Made by a program: the position numbers and the translations under genes
Notes under the pieces: generated by a model
What the model was told of the DNA's origin: nothing
The model's database searches: none
The model's input: only the letters and a program-made list of their open reading frames with translations
Assembly (NCBI GenBank): GCA_032027085.1
Contig: JAVSMS010000001.1
Coordinates: 1,752,332-1,816,331 of the forward strand
Source of the DNA: Pseudorhodoplanes sp.
GTDB taxonomy: Bacteria > Pseudomonadota > Alphaproteobacteria > Rhizobiales > Xanthobacteraceae
Length of the DNA stretch: 64,000 bases
Direction of reading: 5' to 3'
In this document: in pieces, positions 1-10,217 of the stretch
Position numbering within the stretch: position 1 is the first letter of the stretch
Layout of the letters: every line of letters starts with the position of its first letter

Positions 1-354
1 CCGGTCTTCGGCATTTTTGGTCTCAACGTGCTGCTGATCTATTGGGCGTTCAAGGCGAATTACCGCGCTGCGGCCGAATACGAGCAGGTCATGGTGACCG
101 CGTCGGAACTGAAAATCCGCAAGGTGAGCGCCAAGGGCGTGATGCGGGAATGGTCGCTTAATCCGCTCTGGGTGAGGCTGGAGCGCGAGACCCATGCGGA
201 GTTCGGCGTCCTGAAGCTGGCCCTGACGATGCGAGACTGGCGCCTTTCCATCGGCCATTTTCTCAGCCCAGACGAGAAAGAAAGCTTTTCCACAGCCCTG
301 ACCGCCGCTCTGAGCGAAGCAAGACGCGGTCCGACCAGGACCGTCCTGACATAG
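1..354 (+). CDS. DUF2244 family membrane protein, 5'-truncated
   Basis: The reading frame is open from the first base and ends at a TAG, so the start lies outside the window. The visible part begins PVFGIFGLNVLLIYW, the tail of a transmembrane helix, followed by AFKANYRAAAEYE and a soluble beta-rich domain. This matches the C-terminal half of DUF2244 proteins, small inner-membrane proteins of unknown function common in alphaproteobacteria. A GTG at 28 could be read as a start but falls inside the membrane helix, so it is not a natural beginning. The next gene on the same strand starts 62 bases on. No function can be assigned beyond the family. Confidence 0.8.
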   Translation, partial: PVFGIFGLNVLLIYWAFKANYRAAAEYEQVMVTASELKIRKVSAKGVMREWSLNPLWVRLERETHAEFGVLKLALTMRDWRLSIGHFLSPDEKESFSTALTAALSEARRGPTRTVLT

Positions 355-416
355 CCCGCGCCCGACAGAAAACGGGTGGGTTCGGCCGGCGGGCTGTCCT
401 AGTGAGGAAGGCTGAC

Positions 417-1316
417 ATGAACCAAGCGAGGCCAGCCATGCTTTCCCCCGACCGCATTCTCGCGCCCGCAGATCTCGGCGCAGCCGCCGAGGATTATGAC
501 GTGGTACGGCGCGCTATCGCGCATATCCGCACCACCTGGCGTGACCAACCGGAGATCGACGCCATCGCCGAGGCGGCCGGTGTCACTCCTACCGAACTGC
601 ACCATCTGTTCAGACGCTGGGCCGGCCTGACGCCAAAGGCCTTCCTGCAGGCGCTGACGCTTGAGCATGCGCGTAAGCTCCTGCGCGATTCCGCCAGCGT
701 GCTCGACGCGACCTATGAGGTCGGCCTGTCGGGACCGGGCCGGTTGCACGATCTGTTCGTAACCCATGAAGCGATGTCGCCGGGCGAGTGGAAGGCTGGT
801 GGCGAAGGCCTCACGCTAACCTACGGCTTCCATCCTTCGCCATTCGGCATGGCGCTCGTTATGACGACGCCGCGCGGATTGTGCGGCCTGGCGTTAGCGG
901 ATGCCGGCGAAGAGCAGGCAGCGTTGCGCGACATGCAGCGGCGCTGGCCGCGCGCCATCTATGTTGAGGATGCCGTGCAGACCGGGCCGGTGGCTCGGCG
1001 AATCTTCGATCCGGAAACCTGGCGGCCGGACCAACCGCTACGCGTCATCTTTATCGGCACCGATTTTGAGGTGCGCGTCTGGGAGACACTGCTGAAGATT
1101 CCAATGGGGCGCTTCAGCACCTATTCCGACATCGCCGCAAGGGTTTGCTCGCCGAAAGCCGCGCGTGCCGTCGGCGCCGCGGTCGGCAAGAACCCGATCT
1201 GCTTCGTGGTGCCGTGCCATCGCGTCATTGGCAAGAGCGGCGATCTCACCGGCTATCATTGGGGCCTAACGCGCAAGCGCGCCATGCTCGGATGGGAAGC
1301 GGGACAGGTGGCGTAG
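417..1316 (+). CDS. Ada-like regulator/methylated-DNA-protein cysteine methyltransferase, no AdaA domain
   Basis: The N-terminal half (roughly residues 20-120) is an AraC-type helix-turn-helix region. The C-terminal half is an O6-alkylguanine-DNA alkyltransferase domain with the acceptor motif PCHRVIG, acceptor Cys about residue 267 of 299. It should remove alkyl groups from O6-alkylguanine in a suicide reaction and may act as a regulator. The ATG at 417 is chosen over a GTG at 402 because GAGGAAGG (404-411) sits five bases upstream of the ATG. Compared with E. coli Ada (354 residues) the N-terminal zinc-binding AdaA domain that senses methylphosphotriesters is absent. The classical switch into an activator is therefore not expected to work the same way. 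Confidence 0.88.
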   Translation: MNQARPAMLSPDRILAPADLGAAAEDYDVVRRAIAHIRTTWRDQPEIDAIAEAAGVTPTELHHLFRRWAGLTPKAFLQALTLEHARKLLRDSASVLDATYEVGLSGPGRLHDLFVTHEAMSPGEWKAGGEGLTLTYGFHPSPFGMALVMTTPRGLCGLALADAGEEQAALRDMQRRWPRAIYVEDAVQTGPVARRIFDPETWRPDQPLRVIFIGTDFEVRVWETLLKIPMGRFSTYSDIAARVCSPKAARAVGAAVGKNPICFVVPCHRVIGKSGDLTGYHWGLTRKRAMLGWEAGQVA

Positions 1317-1318
1317 CA

Positions 1319-1384
1319 ATGACCCGTCACGCCGAGATGGCCAACAATGCCGCCATCCCTCGAGGTCCCGCTTAGAATGACGGA
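1319..1384. repeat. intergenic palindromic repeat fragment
   Basis: Sequence between two convergent genes, with CCGTCACGCCGAGATG on the left and TCCCTCGAGG...GAATGACGG on the right. It resembles degenerate arms of the 'GTCATCCTGAGG...GGATGACG' repeat seen more completely at 3189 and 52870. Assignment is by eye only. Confidence 0.35.
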
Positions 1385-2443
1385 TCAGGGCTGCGCCAGT
1401 TCGGATACTGTAATCGCCGGCTCGGCTGCGCGGGCAAACTGGCCCTTGCGATAATCCGCAAGCGTCTCCGCGCTCAGTCCGTCCATGAAATCGGCCAGAG
1501 CCTTGTAGGTGACGCAGCGCACCTCTGGCAGCCCGCAGACCGACCGCGCAAAGGTCTTCAGCGCCTCTTTGTAGGCGCCGCCCTGATAATCGAAGAAGTG
1601 ATGCCCGATATGCAACGGCGCGCGGTTGCCGGTGTAATTGGCGCGGAAATAATCGAGATAGGCCTGCACAATCTGGTCGCGGAAGAACGCCTGACGGCGC
1701 GGATCGGCTTTCGCGCCCGACTGCGCGACAAAGAAATTGTAGTCCATGGACAGGGTGGCGCGACTGGAATTGGCGAGCTTCAGCCGCGCCAGATTGAAAC
1801 GCCAGACGCCGTCGATCTTATCCGGCCAGGCATCGGCGGCACTGTTGCCACTGGTGTCGTAGCGGAATTTCCGTTCCTTCAGCACCGCATAAAGCCCGGC
1901 GCTGGTCGCCAGATACGGAGCGCGAAAGCCAACGATATCGGAAACGGCAAACGCGACCTTCACGTCCGCGGCGAAGCCGTTGTTCTGCGCAATATTGTTC
2001 AATACCGCGTCGAACGAACGGAATTCCTTCTCCCATTCCGCCTGCGACCAGCTACGTCCGTCAAAATGGCCCACGGCATGCGACGCGATCTCGTGCCCCG
2101 CTGCATGCAACGTGTTTACATAATCCACGCGACGCTTCACGTCCGCGGGCGCGCCGCCGAAACTGATGCTGGAGGCGCCGCGCGGCCGGCGCGGCCCTTC
2201 ATAGACATTGCGATTCTGGCTTGCGATGAAATTCACCGCACTGACGAAAAATGTGAAATGAATACGGTCGCCGTCGCGATTCATCTCGGCAGCGAAGTCC
2301 GACAATTCCTGCCAACGCTCAAGCTCGGTGCAATTGTCGAAGGCGATGGCGATGAATTGTGGCGGACGATCGACATTCGCCCGTGCGACAGAAGCAAGTC
2401 CGGTGAAAGCGATGAATGAAAGCACGCACGCAACACATCTCAT
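1385..2443 (-). CDS. secreted polysaccharide deacetylase family protein
   Basis: A 352-residue protein with an N-terminal signal peptide (hydrophobic residues 5-20, likely cleaved after ARA) and a NodB-type deacetylase barrel. Visible motifs are AFDNC (D36-N37) where the family has TFDDG, the metal-binding SHAVGH, and FRAPYL. Family members remove acetyl groups from chitin-like oligosaccharides, peptidoglycan or other glycans in the periplasm. The second Asp of motif 1, normally a zinc ligand, is Asn here, so activity or metal use may differ. It stands alone between convergent and same-strand neighbours separated by repeats, so it is probably its own transcription unit. Substrate unknown. Confidence 0.82.
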   Translation of the reverse strand: MRCVACVLSFIAFTGLASVARANVDRPPQFIAIAFDNCTELERWQELSDFAAEMNRDGDRIHFTFFVSAVNFIASQNRNVYEGPRRPRGASSISFGGAPADVKRRVDYVNTLHAAGHEIASHAVGHFDGRSWSQAEWEKEFRSFDAVLNNIAQNNGFAADVKVAFAVSDIVGFRAPYLATSAGLYAVLKERKFRYDTSGNSAADAWPDKIDGVWRFNLARLKLANSSRATLSMDYNFFVAQSGAKADPRRQAFFRDQIVQAYLDYFRANYTGNRAPLHIGHHFFDYQGGAYKEALKTFARSVCGLPEVRCVTYKALADFMDGLSAETLADYRKGQFARAAEPAITVSELAQP

Positions 2444-2467
2444 GCCGAGTGTTAGACGGCATGAGCG

Positions 2468-2491
2468 CTTTCGGCTTCAACAAGCCGAAGG
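2468..2491 (+). terminator. hairpin with trailing T-run
   Basis: CTTTCGGCTT (2468-2477) pairs with AAGCCGAAGG (2482-2491), ten pairs including one G-U, around a CAAC loop, and TTTT follows on the plus strand. It lies between the deacetylase start and the gpmA end. On the minus strand, where both neighbours are read, no U-run follows, so its direction of action is unclear. Confidence 0.4.
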
Positions 2492-2536
2492 TTTTAAGTT
2501 TACCCGGTAGGCTTAATGGACAGCGTAAATGCGCGG

Positions 2537-3160
2537 TTACGCGGCCAGATCGAGCTTGGACGCGACAGTCGCGTCGGCATTGAGCCGGTAGATGATGGGA
2601 ACGCCGGTCGAAATCTCGCGCTTGAGAATTCCTTCAGGCGAAAGCTTCTCCAGCACCATCACCAGCGCTCGCAGCGAATTGCCATGCGCGGCGATGATGG
2701 TGCGCTCGCCGCGCAGCACGCAGGGCAGAATCTCCTGCACATAGTAAGGCAGCGTGCGCGCCAGCGTGTCGCGCAGGGATTCGCCCCCGGGCGGGGCGAC
2801 GTCGTAGGAGCGGCGCCAGATATGAACCTGCTCCTCTCCCCATTTCTTGCGGGCGTCATCCTTGTTCAGGCCCGAGAGATCGCCATAGTCGCGCTCGTTC
2901 AGCGCCTGGTCCTTGATGATCGGAATGTTGGTCTGGCCCATTTCCGTGAGCAGCAGATCAAGCGTGTTCTGCGCCCGCTTGAGCGCGGAGGTGAAGGCGA
3001 TGTCGAAGACAAGTCCCTGCGCCTTGAGCTTGCGACCGGCTTCCTTCGCTTCGGCGACGCCTTGCGGCGTGAGATCGACGTCGCGCCAGCCGGTGAAGAG
3101 GTTCTTGAGATTCCATTCGCTTTGGCCGTGGCGGACAAGTACGAGAAGACGATCGGACAT
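2537..3160 (-). CDS. gpmA: 2,3-bisphosphoglycerate-dependent phosphoglycerate mutase
   Basis: A 207-residue cytoplasmic enzyme interconverting 3- and 2-phosphoglycerate in glycolysis/gluconeogenesis through a phosphohistidine. All family motifs are present: [10 protein letters not shown] with the phospho-acceptor His11, [25 protein letters not shown] containing the acid/base Glu, PPGGESL, and AHGNSLRAL with the second catalytic His. The length is normal for the short alphaproteobacterial form. dapB lies upstream on the same strand, separated by 116 bases that hold an intergenic repeat, so co-transcription is possible but not certain. Confidence 0.97.
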   Translation of the reverse strand: MSDRLLVLVRHGQSEWNLKNLFTGWRDVDLTPQGVAEAKEAGRKLKAQGLVFDIAFTSALKRAQNTLDLLLTEMGQTNIPIIKDQALNERDYGDLSGLNKDDARKKWGEEQVHIWRRSYDVAPPGGESLRDTLARTLPYYVQEILPCVLRGERTIIAAHGNSLRALVMVLEKLSPEGILKREISTGVPIIYRLNADATVASKLDLAA

Positions 3161-3188
3161 TCTTTCGGTTCCTAGCTTCAGCTATTGA

Positions 3189-3273
3189 TCCGTCACCCTG
3201 AGGCGGCCTTGAAGCAAGGTCCTTGAAGGACGACGGCCATCATCCTTCGAGGGCCGCGACAAGATGACGGATC
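3189..3273. repeat. palindromic intergenic repeat (GTCA-CCCTGAGG / GATGACGG type)
   Basis: Starts CCGTCACCCTGAGG and ends AAGATGACGGATC, with internal CCTTGAAGGACGACGGCCATC and ATCCTTCGAGGG. The ends are inverted relative to each other and the inside carries a second inverted pair. The same signature recurs at about 28858, 48962 and 52870. It separates gpmA from dapB. Confidence 0.65.
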
Positions 3274-3276
3274 GAT

Positions 3277-4092
3277 TCAAAAATCCCCCAGCCCCAGCAC
3301 ATCGGCCATCGAATAGAGCCCGGGCTTCTGCCCGCGCGCCCAGAGCGCCGCCTTCACCGCGCCGCGGGCGAAGATCATGCGATCCTCAGCGCGATGACCG
3401 AGCTCGATACGTTCGGCAGGACCTGCGAAAATCACGTTATGCTCGCCGACCACGGTGCCGCCGCGCAGCGAGGCAAAGCCGATATCACCGGGCTTGCGTG
3501 CGCCGGTATGGCCGTCGCGGGCGGCACCTTTCTTCTGGCTGAGATCGACGCCGCGTCCCGCCGCCGCCGCCTGACCGAGCAAGAGCGCGGTGCCGGACGG
3601 CGCATCGATCTTCTTGTTATGATGCATCTCGACGATCTCGATATCAAATTCGTCATCGAGCGTCTTTGCCACGCGCTTGACCAGAGCCGCCAGCAGATTG
3701 ACGCCGAGGCTCATGTTGCCGGACTTGACGATGATGGCTTTCGACGAAGCAGTCTTGATCGCGTGTTCCTCCGCCGCCGAAAATCCCGTCGTGCCGATGA
3801 CATGTACGATGCCGGCCTTGGCCGTGACAGCCGCGAGTGCGACGCTGGCCTTGGGGATCGTGAAGTCGATGATGCCGTCGGCCTGCGCCGCCAGCGCCAT
3901 CGCGTCAGATGTCAGCTTGATGCCGTTTGGGCCAAGGCCGGCAAGTTCACCGGAATCGCGGCCGATCAGCGGGGAGCCCGCCTGCTCCAGCGCGCCTGCG
4001 AGCACCGCCCCCTTGCCGGCGGCAATCGCCTGGATCAGTGCGCGCCCCATACGCCCGCCGGCGCCGGCAACTGCAAGCCGCATGTCGGACAT
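3277..4092 (-). CDS. dapB: 4-hydroxy-tetrahydrodipicolinate reductase
   Basis: A 271-residue cytoplasmic NAD(P)H-dependent reductase of the diaminopimelate/lysine pathway, supplying both lysine and the peptidoglycan cross-link residue. The N-terminal Rossmann motif GAGGRMG is at residues 10-16. The substrate-binding signature [14 protein letters not shown] is intact and is followed by [14 protein letters not shown] and [11 protein letters not shown], all typical of DapB. Length is normal. It lies between gpmA downstream and a repeat-filled gap of 165 bases upstream, so a separate promoter is possible. Confidence 0.97.
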   Translation of the reverse strand: MSDMRLAVAGAGGRMGRALIQAIAAGKGAVLAGALEQAGSPLIGRDSGELAGLGPNGIKLTSDAMALAAQADGIIDFTIPKASVALAAVTAKAGIVHVIGTTGFSAAEEHAIKTASSKAIIVKSGNMSLGVNLLAALVKRVAKTLDDEFDIEIVEMHHNKKIDAPSGTALLLGQAAAAGRGVDLSQKKGAARDGHTGARKPGDIGFASLRGGTVVGEHNVIFAGPAERIELGHRAEDRMIFARGAVKAALWARGQKPGLYSMADVLGLGDF

Positions 4093-4127
4093 GGATGTTC
4101 TCCTGACTGGGCGCGGATATACACGGC

Positions 4128-4257
4128 CTGGTCATTCCGGGCGAGCGCCGTTTACGGCGCGAGACCCGGAATCCAGAAGGAAAGTCGGCATTCCTCCTCG
4201 GATTCCGGGTTGCCCGCCTTCACGCTACGCGCTTCTGCGGGCGCCCCGGAACGACGG
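4128..4257. repeat. palindromic intergenic repeat (ATTCCGGG-type)
   Basis: Contains GGTCATTCCGGGCGAGCGCC...GGCGCGAGACCCGGAATCC and then GGATTCCGGGTTGCCC...GGGCGCCCCGGAACGACG. These form nested inverted repeats flanked by ends resembling GGTCATTCCGG / CCGGAACGAC. It fills the gap between dapB and the DUF1330 gene. Confidence 0.65.
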
Positions 4258-4560
4258 CTAGGGCTGTGGTCCGTCATAGCCAGCAATGATGACCAGATCG
4301 ACCTCGCAGCCCTTCTTCAGGTATTGCGAAGCGTCCTGATATTCCGGCGATCTGTAGCAGGCGAGCGCCGCCTCGTGGGTGGGGAATTCGAGCACCACAT
4401 TGTGCTTGCGGGAAGCGCCGATCGGCGTTTCGTGCGGCCCGCCGCGCACCAGGAATTTGCCGCCGTGCTTCGCGAAGGCTATGGCGTTGCGGCTGCGGTA
4501 TTCGTCATAGGCGGCCTGATCGTTGATGTTGAGACTGGCGATCCAGTAGCCCTTTGCCAT
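4258..4560 (-). CDS. DUF1330 domain-containing protein
   Basis: A 100-residue protein starting MAKGYWIASLNI, a small ferredoxin-like alpha/beta fold typical of DUF1330 (dimeric alpha/beta barrel superfamily), with conserved YRSRNAIAFAKHGGKFLVRGG-like and SPEYQ segments. No biochemical function is established for the family. The ATG at 4560 is preferred over a longer frame because GGAGAGAG lies just upstream and the extension is unlike the family. It follows pyrF by 22 bases on the same strand, so the two are probably co-transcribed with the FMN reductase upstream. Confidence 0.88.
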   Translation of the reverse strand: MAKGYWIASLNINDQAAYDEYRSRNAIAFAKHGGKFLVRGGPHETPIGASRKHNVVLEFPTHEAALACYRSPEYQDASQYLKKGCEVDLVIIAGYDGPQP

Positions 4561-4582
4561 CACTCTCTCCGGTGAGTTTTCG

Positions 4583-5296
4583 TTACACGGTCCTGGCGGC
4601 GCTGATTTCAGCGACGATCGCATCTGCTGCGGCCTTCGGATCGGCAGCTTCCGTAATCGGACGCCCGACCACAAGATAGTCGGCGCCCGCGGCCATCGCC
4701 TTGGCCGGCGTCATGATGCGCTTCTGGTCGCCGGCTTCGGCACCAGCAGGGCGGATTCCCGGCGTGACGAGAAGTCGCGATCCGACCAGCGGGCGCAGCA
4801 TCGCTGCTTCCTCCGGCGAGCAGACGAGGCCGTGAATGCCAAGCTCACTCGCTTTTCTGGCGCGGCGCGAGACCTGCTCCGACACCGTACCGGTGAGTCC
4901 CGCCTCGCGCACATCGTCGTCGTTGTAGGAGGTGAGGATCGTCACCGCGAGGATCTTCAGGTCCGAGCCGCGGCTGCCTTCCAGCGCGGCGGCCATGGTC
5001 TTCGGATAAGCATGCACCGTGAGAAACGTCGCGCCGAGCCTTGCGATGCTTTCCGCACCCTTGGCGACAGTGTTGTCGATATCGTGCAGCTTCATGTCGA
5101 TGAAGACCTTCTTGCCGGCGCTCACGAGGTCGCGTGCGAGATCAAGGCCGCCGGCAAAAGCGAGATGATAGCCAATCTTGAATACACCGACCGCGTCGCC
5201 GACCTGCGCGACGAGGCGCTCCGCTTCCGTCATTGTCGGCTTGTCGATGGCGAGGATCAGACGGTCCCGCGGATCGATGGAAAATTGCTGCGTCAT
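4583..5296 (-). CDS. pyrF: orotidine 5'-phosphate decarboxylase
   Basis: A 237-residue TIM-barrel enzyme converting OMP to UMP, the last step of de novo pyrimidine synthesis. The N-terminal [10 protein letters not shown] gives the first catalytic Asp, [13 protein letters not shown] carries the Asp-Lys-Asp charge network of the active site, and VTPGIRPAG followed by [12 protein letters not shown] forms the phosphate-binding end. Its start overlaps the stop of the upstream flavin reductase gene by four bases (ATGA), which indicates translational coupling. DUF1330 follows 22 bases downstream. Confidence 0.97.
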   Translation of the reverse strand: MTQQFSIDPRDRLILAIDKPTMTEAERLVAQVGDAVGVFKIGYHLAFAGGLDLARDLVSAGKKVFIDMKLHDIDNTVAKGAESIARLGATFLTVHAYPKTMAAALEGSRGSDLKILAVTILTSYNDDDVREAGLTGTVSEQVSRRARKASELGIHGLVCSPEEAAMLRPLVGSRLLVTPGIRPAGAEAGDQKRIMTPAKAMAAGADYLVVGRPITEAADPKAAADAIVAEISAARTV

Positions 5297-5874
5297 GCCA
5301 GTTGCCTCGTCACATCGATGAGGCGCTGCAATACGCCCTTGAGCCGATTCATCGTCTGCTCGTCCTTCAGATTGTCATTCTCGTCGTAGGCGTCGGCGGC
5401 GCGCGGCACCGCGATCTGATCGGGGATGACCAGCGCCCCGCAACCGATTTCCAGGACTTGGCGAAGAGCCAGCAACGAGCGCATGGCGCCGTAATTGCCG
5501 TTGGATGCGCCGCCGAGCGCGAAGACGCGATCCTTGTAGGCAGCGAGCGGGGACTCGCGGCCCTCGCGTACACGCGAAATCCAGTCCAGCGTATTTTTCA
5601 GAAGCGGTGTGATCGACGCGTTGTATTCGGGGCTGGCGATGAAGATGCCGCCATGCGCCATGAAAAGCTGTTTCAACTTGATCGCATTTTCCGGCTGTCC
5701 GGAACGCGCTTCCAGATCGGCGTCGTAAAGCGGCATCGGATAATCGGCGAGCGAGATATGGGTCACCTCTGCCTCGAGCAGGGCCAGTTGCTTGGCGGCA
5801 TTCGCCGCCAGCCGTGCGTTGAATGAACCAGTGCGGATCGAGCCGGCGAAGACAAGGATTCTTGGGATGGGCAT
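5293..5874 (-). CDS. NADPH-dependent FMN reductase family protein
   Basis: A 193-residue flavodoxin-like protein. [10 protein letters not shown] near the N-terminus is the FMN phosphate-binding loop, and [21 protein letters not shown] is the family signature contacting the isoalloxazine ring. Members transfer electrons from NAD(P)H to FMN or to quinones and chromate. The gene overlaps pyrF by four bases and is the first of the flavin reductase-pyrF-DUF1330 unit. Substrate cannot be told from sequence. The upstream 220 bases are mostly repeat. Confidence 0.9.
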   Translation of the reverse strand: MPIPRILVFAGSIRTGSFNARLAANAAKQLALLEAEVTHISLADYPMPLYDADLEARSGQPENAIKLKQLFMAHGGIFIASPEYNASITPLLKNTLDWISRVREGRESPLAAYKDRVFALGGASNGNYGAMRSLLALRQVLEIGCGALVIPDQIAVPRAADAYDENDNLKDEQTMNRLKGVLQRLIDVTRQLA

Positions 5875-5920
5875 CGGGGCTCCGAGAACGCTTCCAATAG
5901 CAGATGCGCGATTTCCTCAT

Positions 5921-6072
5921 GGCCGGGCTTGTCAGCACAAGTCGGATAATATCCGACCTGTGCATCCATCCTTACCGAAGGCGAGCGAGCCCGGCCTCGG
6001 GCGCCATCCACGGCTCCGCTGCTTTGCGGCCGCAAAGACGTGGATGCCCGCAACACGTGCGGGCATGACGAT
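5921..6072. repeat. composite intergenic repeat
   Basis: Holds CATGGCCGGGCTTGTCAGCACAAGTC, the hairpin GTCGGATAATATCCGAC, a central block with GGATGGCGCC-like arms around a pyrimidine-poor core, and CACGTGTTGCGGGCATCCACG on the minus strand ending in GTCATGCCCGC. Similar ends (ATGGATGCCCGC, GCGGGCATGACG) appear at 48172-48250. Translated frames across it look like the spurious ORFs often annotated in such repeats, so none is called a gene. Confidence 0.65.
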
Positions 6073-6095
6073 AGAAACCACAATTTGGATGAGTA

Positions 6096-6698
6096 TCAAC
6101 CTTTGCGGTAAATCCACACGCGGGCGGGCGGCAGATTCATCCAGATGCGCTCGGAGGCTTCCGTTTTCACGCCGGACAGGCCCTTCGGGATCGGTGGCGT
6201 GGTCATCGAATAGGTGAACTGGATGAAGGGCGCCTCACGGTGCAGCAGCGCGAAGGCGTCGTTGATCAGGCGCAGCCGCGTCTTCACCGGCTTGGTCAAC
6301 AGCGGCAGACCGGATACCACGGCTGCGGCTGGCTCCTTCAGCAAGCTTTCGAGAAGACGCTTGAGGCTGTAGGCGTCGCCCTGCACCACCGTCGCTTCCG
6401 GATAGCGCGAACGCAGCAGGCGGCAGAAAACCGGATTGAATTCGACAAGCACCAGACGCGCCGGATCGACGCCGCGCTCGACCAGAGCCTCCGTCACCGG
6501 TCCAGTGCCCGGTCCGAGTTCGATCACCGGCCCAGGTGAATTGGTGTCGACATAGCGAGCCATGGTGCGCGCCAGGAAACGTCCGGACGGCGTCACTGCG
6601 CCGATCGACAGCGGCTTTTCCAGCCAGGAACGAATGAACCGGACCTCATCATCAAGACGCAGGCCCTTTTTTTCGGCAACGCTTGGCTGGAGACGCAT
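6096..6698 (-). CDS. pmtA: SAM-dependent phospholipid N-methyltransferase, PmtA-like
   Basis: About 200 residues with the class I SAM-binding motif VIELGPGTGPVTEAL, an acidic residue after VLVEFN, and PAAAVVSGLPLL at motif IV. The opening region (FIRSWLEKPLSIGAVTPSGRFLARTMA) is typical of Rhizobium/Sinorhizobium-type PmtA, which methylates phosphatidylethanolamine stepwise to phosphatidylcholine at the membrane surface. Related rRNA adenine methyltransferase-like proteins share the fold, so the substrate is an inference. The ATG at 6698 gives the usual family length; no strong ribosome site is visible there, and an ATG at 6746 is the alternative. It lies just downstream of dnaJ. Confidence 0.78.
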   Translation of the reverse strand: MRLQPSVAEKKGLRLDDEVRFIRSWLEKPLSIGAVTPSGRFLARTMARYVDTNSPGPVIELGPGTGPVTEALVERGVDPARLVLVEFNPVFCRLLRSRYPEATVVQGDAYSLKRLLESLLKEPAAAVVSGLPLLTKPVKTRLRLINDAFALLHREAPFIQFTYSMTTPPIPKGLSGVKTEASERIWMNLPPARVWIYRKG

Positions 6699-6788
6699 GG
6701 TTCGACGGCTATGGTTTTGTGAAGCTATTATGATCCGCCCAAGCAATAATCGGTATAGGGAGGGCGGCTCGGGGTCAAGCAGTCCGGG

Positions 6789-7928
6789 TCAGGTGACAGT
6801 TCCGCGCGAGCCCAGCCCGTCGAAAAGATCTTTGACGCGCGAGAAGAAACTCACGGATTCAGGCTGAGTTTCCTTGGAGGATAATTTTTCAAACTCCGCC
6901 AGCAATTCGCGCTGTTTCTTGGTCAAATTCTGCGGTGTTTCCACCACAACCTGCACGTACATGTCCCCAGTCTGTTTGGAGCGCAGGACCGGCATCCCCT
7001 TACCCTGCAGCCGGAAACGCCGGCCGGACTGGGCTCCCGCCGGTATTTTCACCCGGCTCTTGGAATTATCGATGGTAGGAACCTCGAATTCCCCGCCCAA
7101 GGCCGCCGTCACCATGGACACGGGCACCCGGCAATGCAGGTCAGCACCATCGCGCTGGAACAGATCGTGGCTCGCTAACGAGAGGAAGATGTAGAGATCG
7201 CCCGGCGGTCCGCCGCGCAAGCCGGCCTCGCCTTCGCCAGCAAGACGAATGCGCGTGCCGTCCTCGACGCCGGCCGGAATATTCACTGACAGCGTCCGCT
7301 CGCGGGTGACGCGGCCGGAACCGGAGCAGGATTTACACGGATCCTCGATAACTTGTCCGCGACCATGGCAGCCCGGACATGTGCGCTCCAGGGTGAAGAA
7401 GCCCTGCGCGTGACGGATCTTTCCAGCACCACCGCAATGCGGACAGGCTTTCGGCTTGCTGCCGGGCTTGGCGCCGGTGCCGGAGCAGGTTTCGCACGTC
7501 ACTGATGTCGGAATGCGCACCTCGGCGGTCTTGCCAAGATAGGCGTCTTCCAGGGTGATCTCCATATTATAGCGCAGATCAGCGCCGCGCTCGCGGCCGG
7601 AGGCGCGACGCCCGCCGCCCATGCCAAAAATGCCTTCGAAGATATCGGAGAAAGCGGAGCCGAAATCAGCCCCGAAACCATGCGCGCTGGCGCCGTTGCC
7701 GTGCTCGAATGCGGCATGACCAAAACGGTCATAGGCGGCGCGCTTGTCGCCGTCCTTCAGGACATCATAAGCTTCGTTGATTTCCTTGAACTTGTGCTCG
7801 CAATCCTTGTCGCCGGGATTGCGATCCGGATGCCATTGCATCGCGAGCTTGCGATAGGCGCTCTTCAGCTCGCTTTCGCTGACGGTGCGGGAAACACCGA
7901 GTGTTTCGTAGTAGCAGCGCTTCGACAT
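6789..7928 (-). CDS. dnaJ: co-chaperone DnaJ (Hsp40)
   Basis: 379 residues with the full class A layout: J domain with HPD at residues 33-35 that stimulates DnaK ATPase, a Gly/Phe-rich linker, four CxxCxGxG-type zinc-binding repeats ([32 protein letters not shown]), and a C-terminal substrate-binding domain. It delivers unfolded clients to DnaK. It lies downstream of dnaK on the same strand across a 107-base gap that contains a long hairpin, which may set different expression levels for the two genes. Length is normal. Confidence 0.98.
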   Translation of the reverse strand: MSKRCYYETLGVSRTVSESELKSAYRKLAMQWHPDRNPGDKDCEHKFKEINEAYDVLKDGDKRAAYDRFGHAAFEHGNGASAHGFGADFGSAFSDIFEGIFGMGGGRRASGRERGADLRYNMEITLEDAYLGKTAEVRIPTSVTCETCSGTGAKPGSKPKACPHCGGAGKIRHAQGFFTLERTCPGCHGRGQVIEDPCKSCSGSGRVTRERTLSVNIPAGVEDGTRIRLAGEGEAGLRGGPPGDLYIFLSLASHDLFQRDGADLHCRVPVSMVTAALGGEFEVPTIDNSKSRVKIPAGAQSGRRFRLQGKGMPVLRSKQTGDMYVQVVVETPQNLTKKQRELLAEFEKLSSKETQPESVSFFSRVKDLFDGLGSRGTVT

Positions 7929-7957
7929 GATCCGCCGTCAGTTCTTATCCGTCCAGG

Positions 7958-7996
7958 ACAGACAGACCCCCGGGACGAACCCGAGGGTCTGTCTGT
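7958..7996 (-). promoter_or_regulatory. long hairpin between dnaK and dnaJ
   Basis: Two 17-base arms (7958-7974 and 7980-7996) match at 16 of 17 positions as an inverted repeat with a five-base loop. In the dnaK-dnaJ transcript this is a very stable stem. No U-run follows on the minus strand, so it is more likely an RNA-stability or attenuation element than a strict terminator. Confidence 0.7.
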
Positions 7997-8035
7997 TGCT
8001 TAGGCCGTATAGCATGCGCGCCTCACGGCGAAACA

Positions 8036-9946
<1,911 letters not shown>

Positions 9947-10060
9947 ATCTCTGTTCCTCTCTTTCAGGCAGATCGGCCGGGCCCTGAAGCCGGCACCCGG
10001 ATAGACGACGAGGCGCAGGCCTTGCCCGGCGCGTCCTCTTCCGACCCCCTAATCTGATAC

Positions 10061-10082
10061 GACGCCGCAGCCCTGCGGCGTC
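10061..10082 (-). promoter_or_regulatory. perfect hairpin at predicted 5' end of dnaK mRNA
   Basis: GACGCCGCAG (10061-10070) and CTGCGGCGTC (10073-10082) are perfect ten-base inverted arms. They start one or two bases after the transcription start predicted from the promoter at 10090-10118, so the dnaK message would begin with this stem. This is a typical arrangement for a 5' stabilising hairpin. Confidence 0.55.
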
Positions 10083-10089
10083 ATGGCTC

Positions 10090-10118
10090 ATATAGGAGAG
10101 GCCACTTGGGTCGCAAGG
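10090..10118 (-). promoter_or_regulatory. putative RpoH (sigma-32) promoter of dnaK
   Basis: On the minus strand CTTGCG (10112-10117) and CTATAT (10090-10095) are separated by 16 bases, close to the alphaproteobacterial heat-shock pattern CTTG...CYATAT. It lies 144 bases upstream of the dnaK start in an otherwise gene-free region. I saw no CIRCE element (TTAGCACTC inverted repeat) here. Confidence 0.6.
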
Positions 10119-10217
10119 CATTTGGGCACCCGGCCTCCACGCCAGTCCGCCTGGCGATGATGGCCCATACGCCGGATTCGTTAACCTGGCATCAAGCTAT
10201 GGCGGATGGCCGCCCTC

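Noticed and set aside
5932-6117. 61-codon frame in the repeat next to the PmtA-like gene
   Set aside because: Its peptide is encoded by the palindromic repeat; frames of this kind are typical annotation artefacts.
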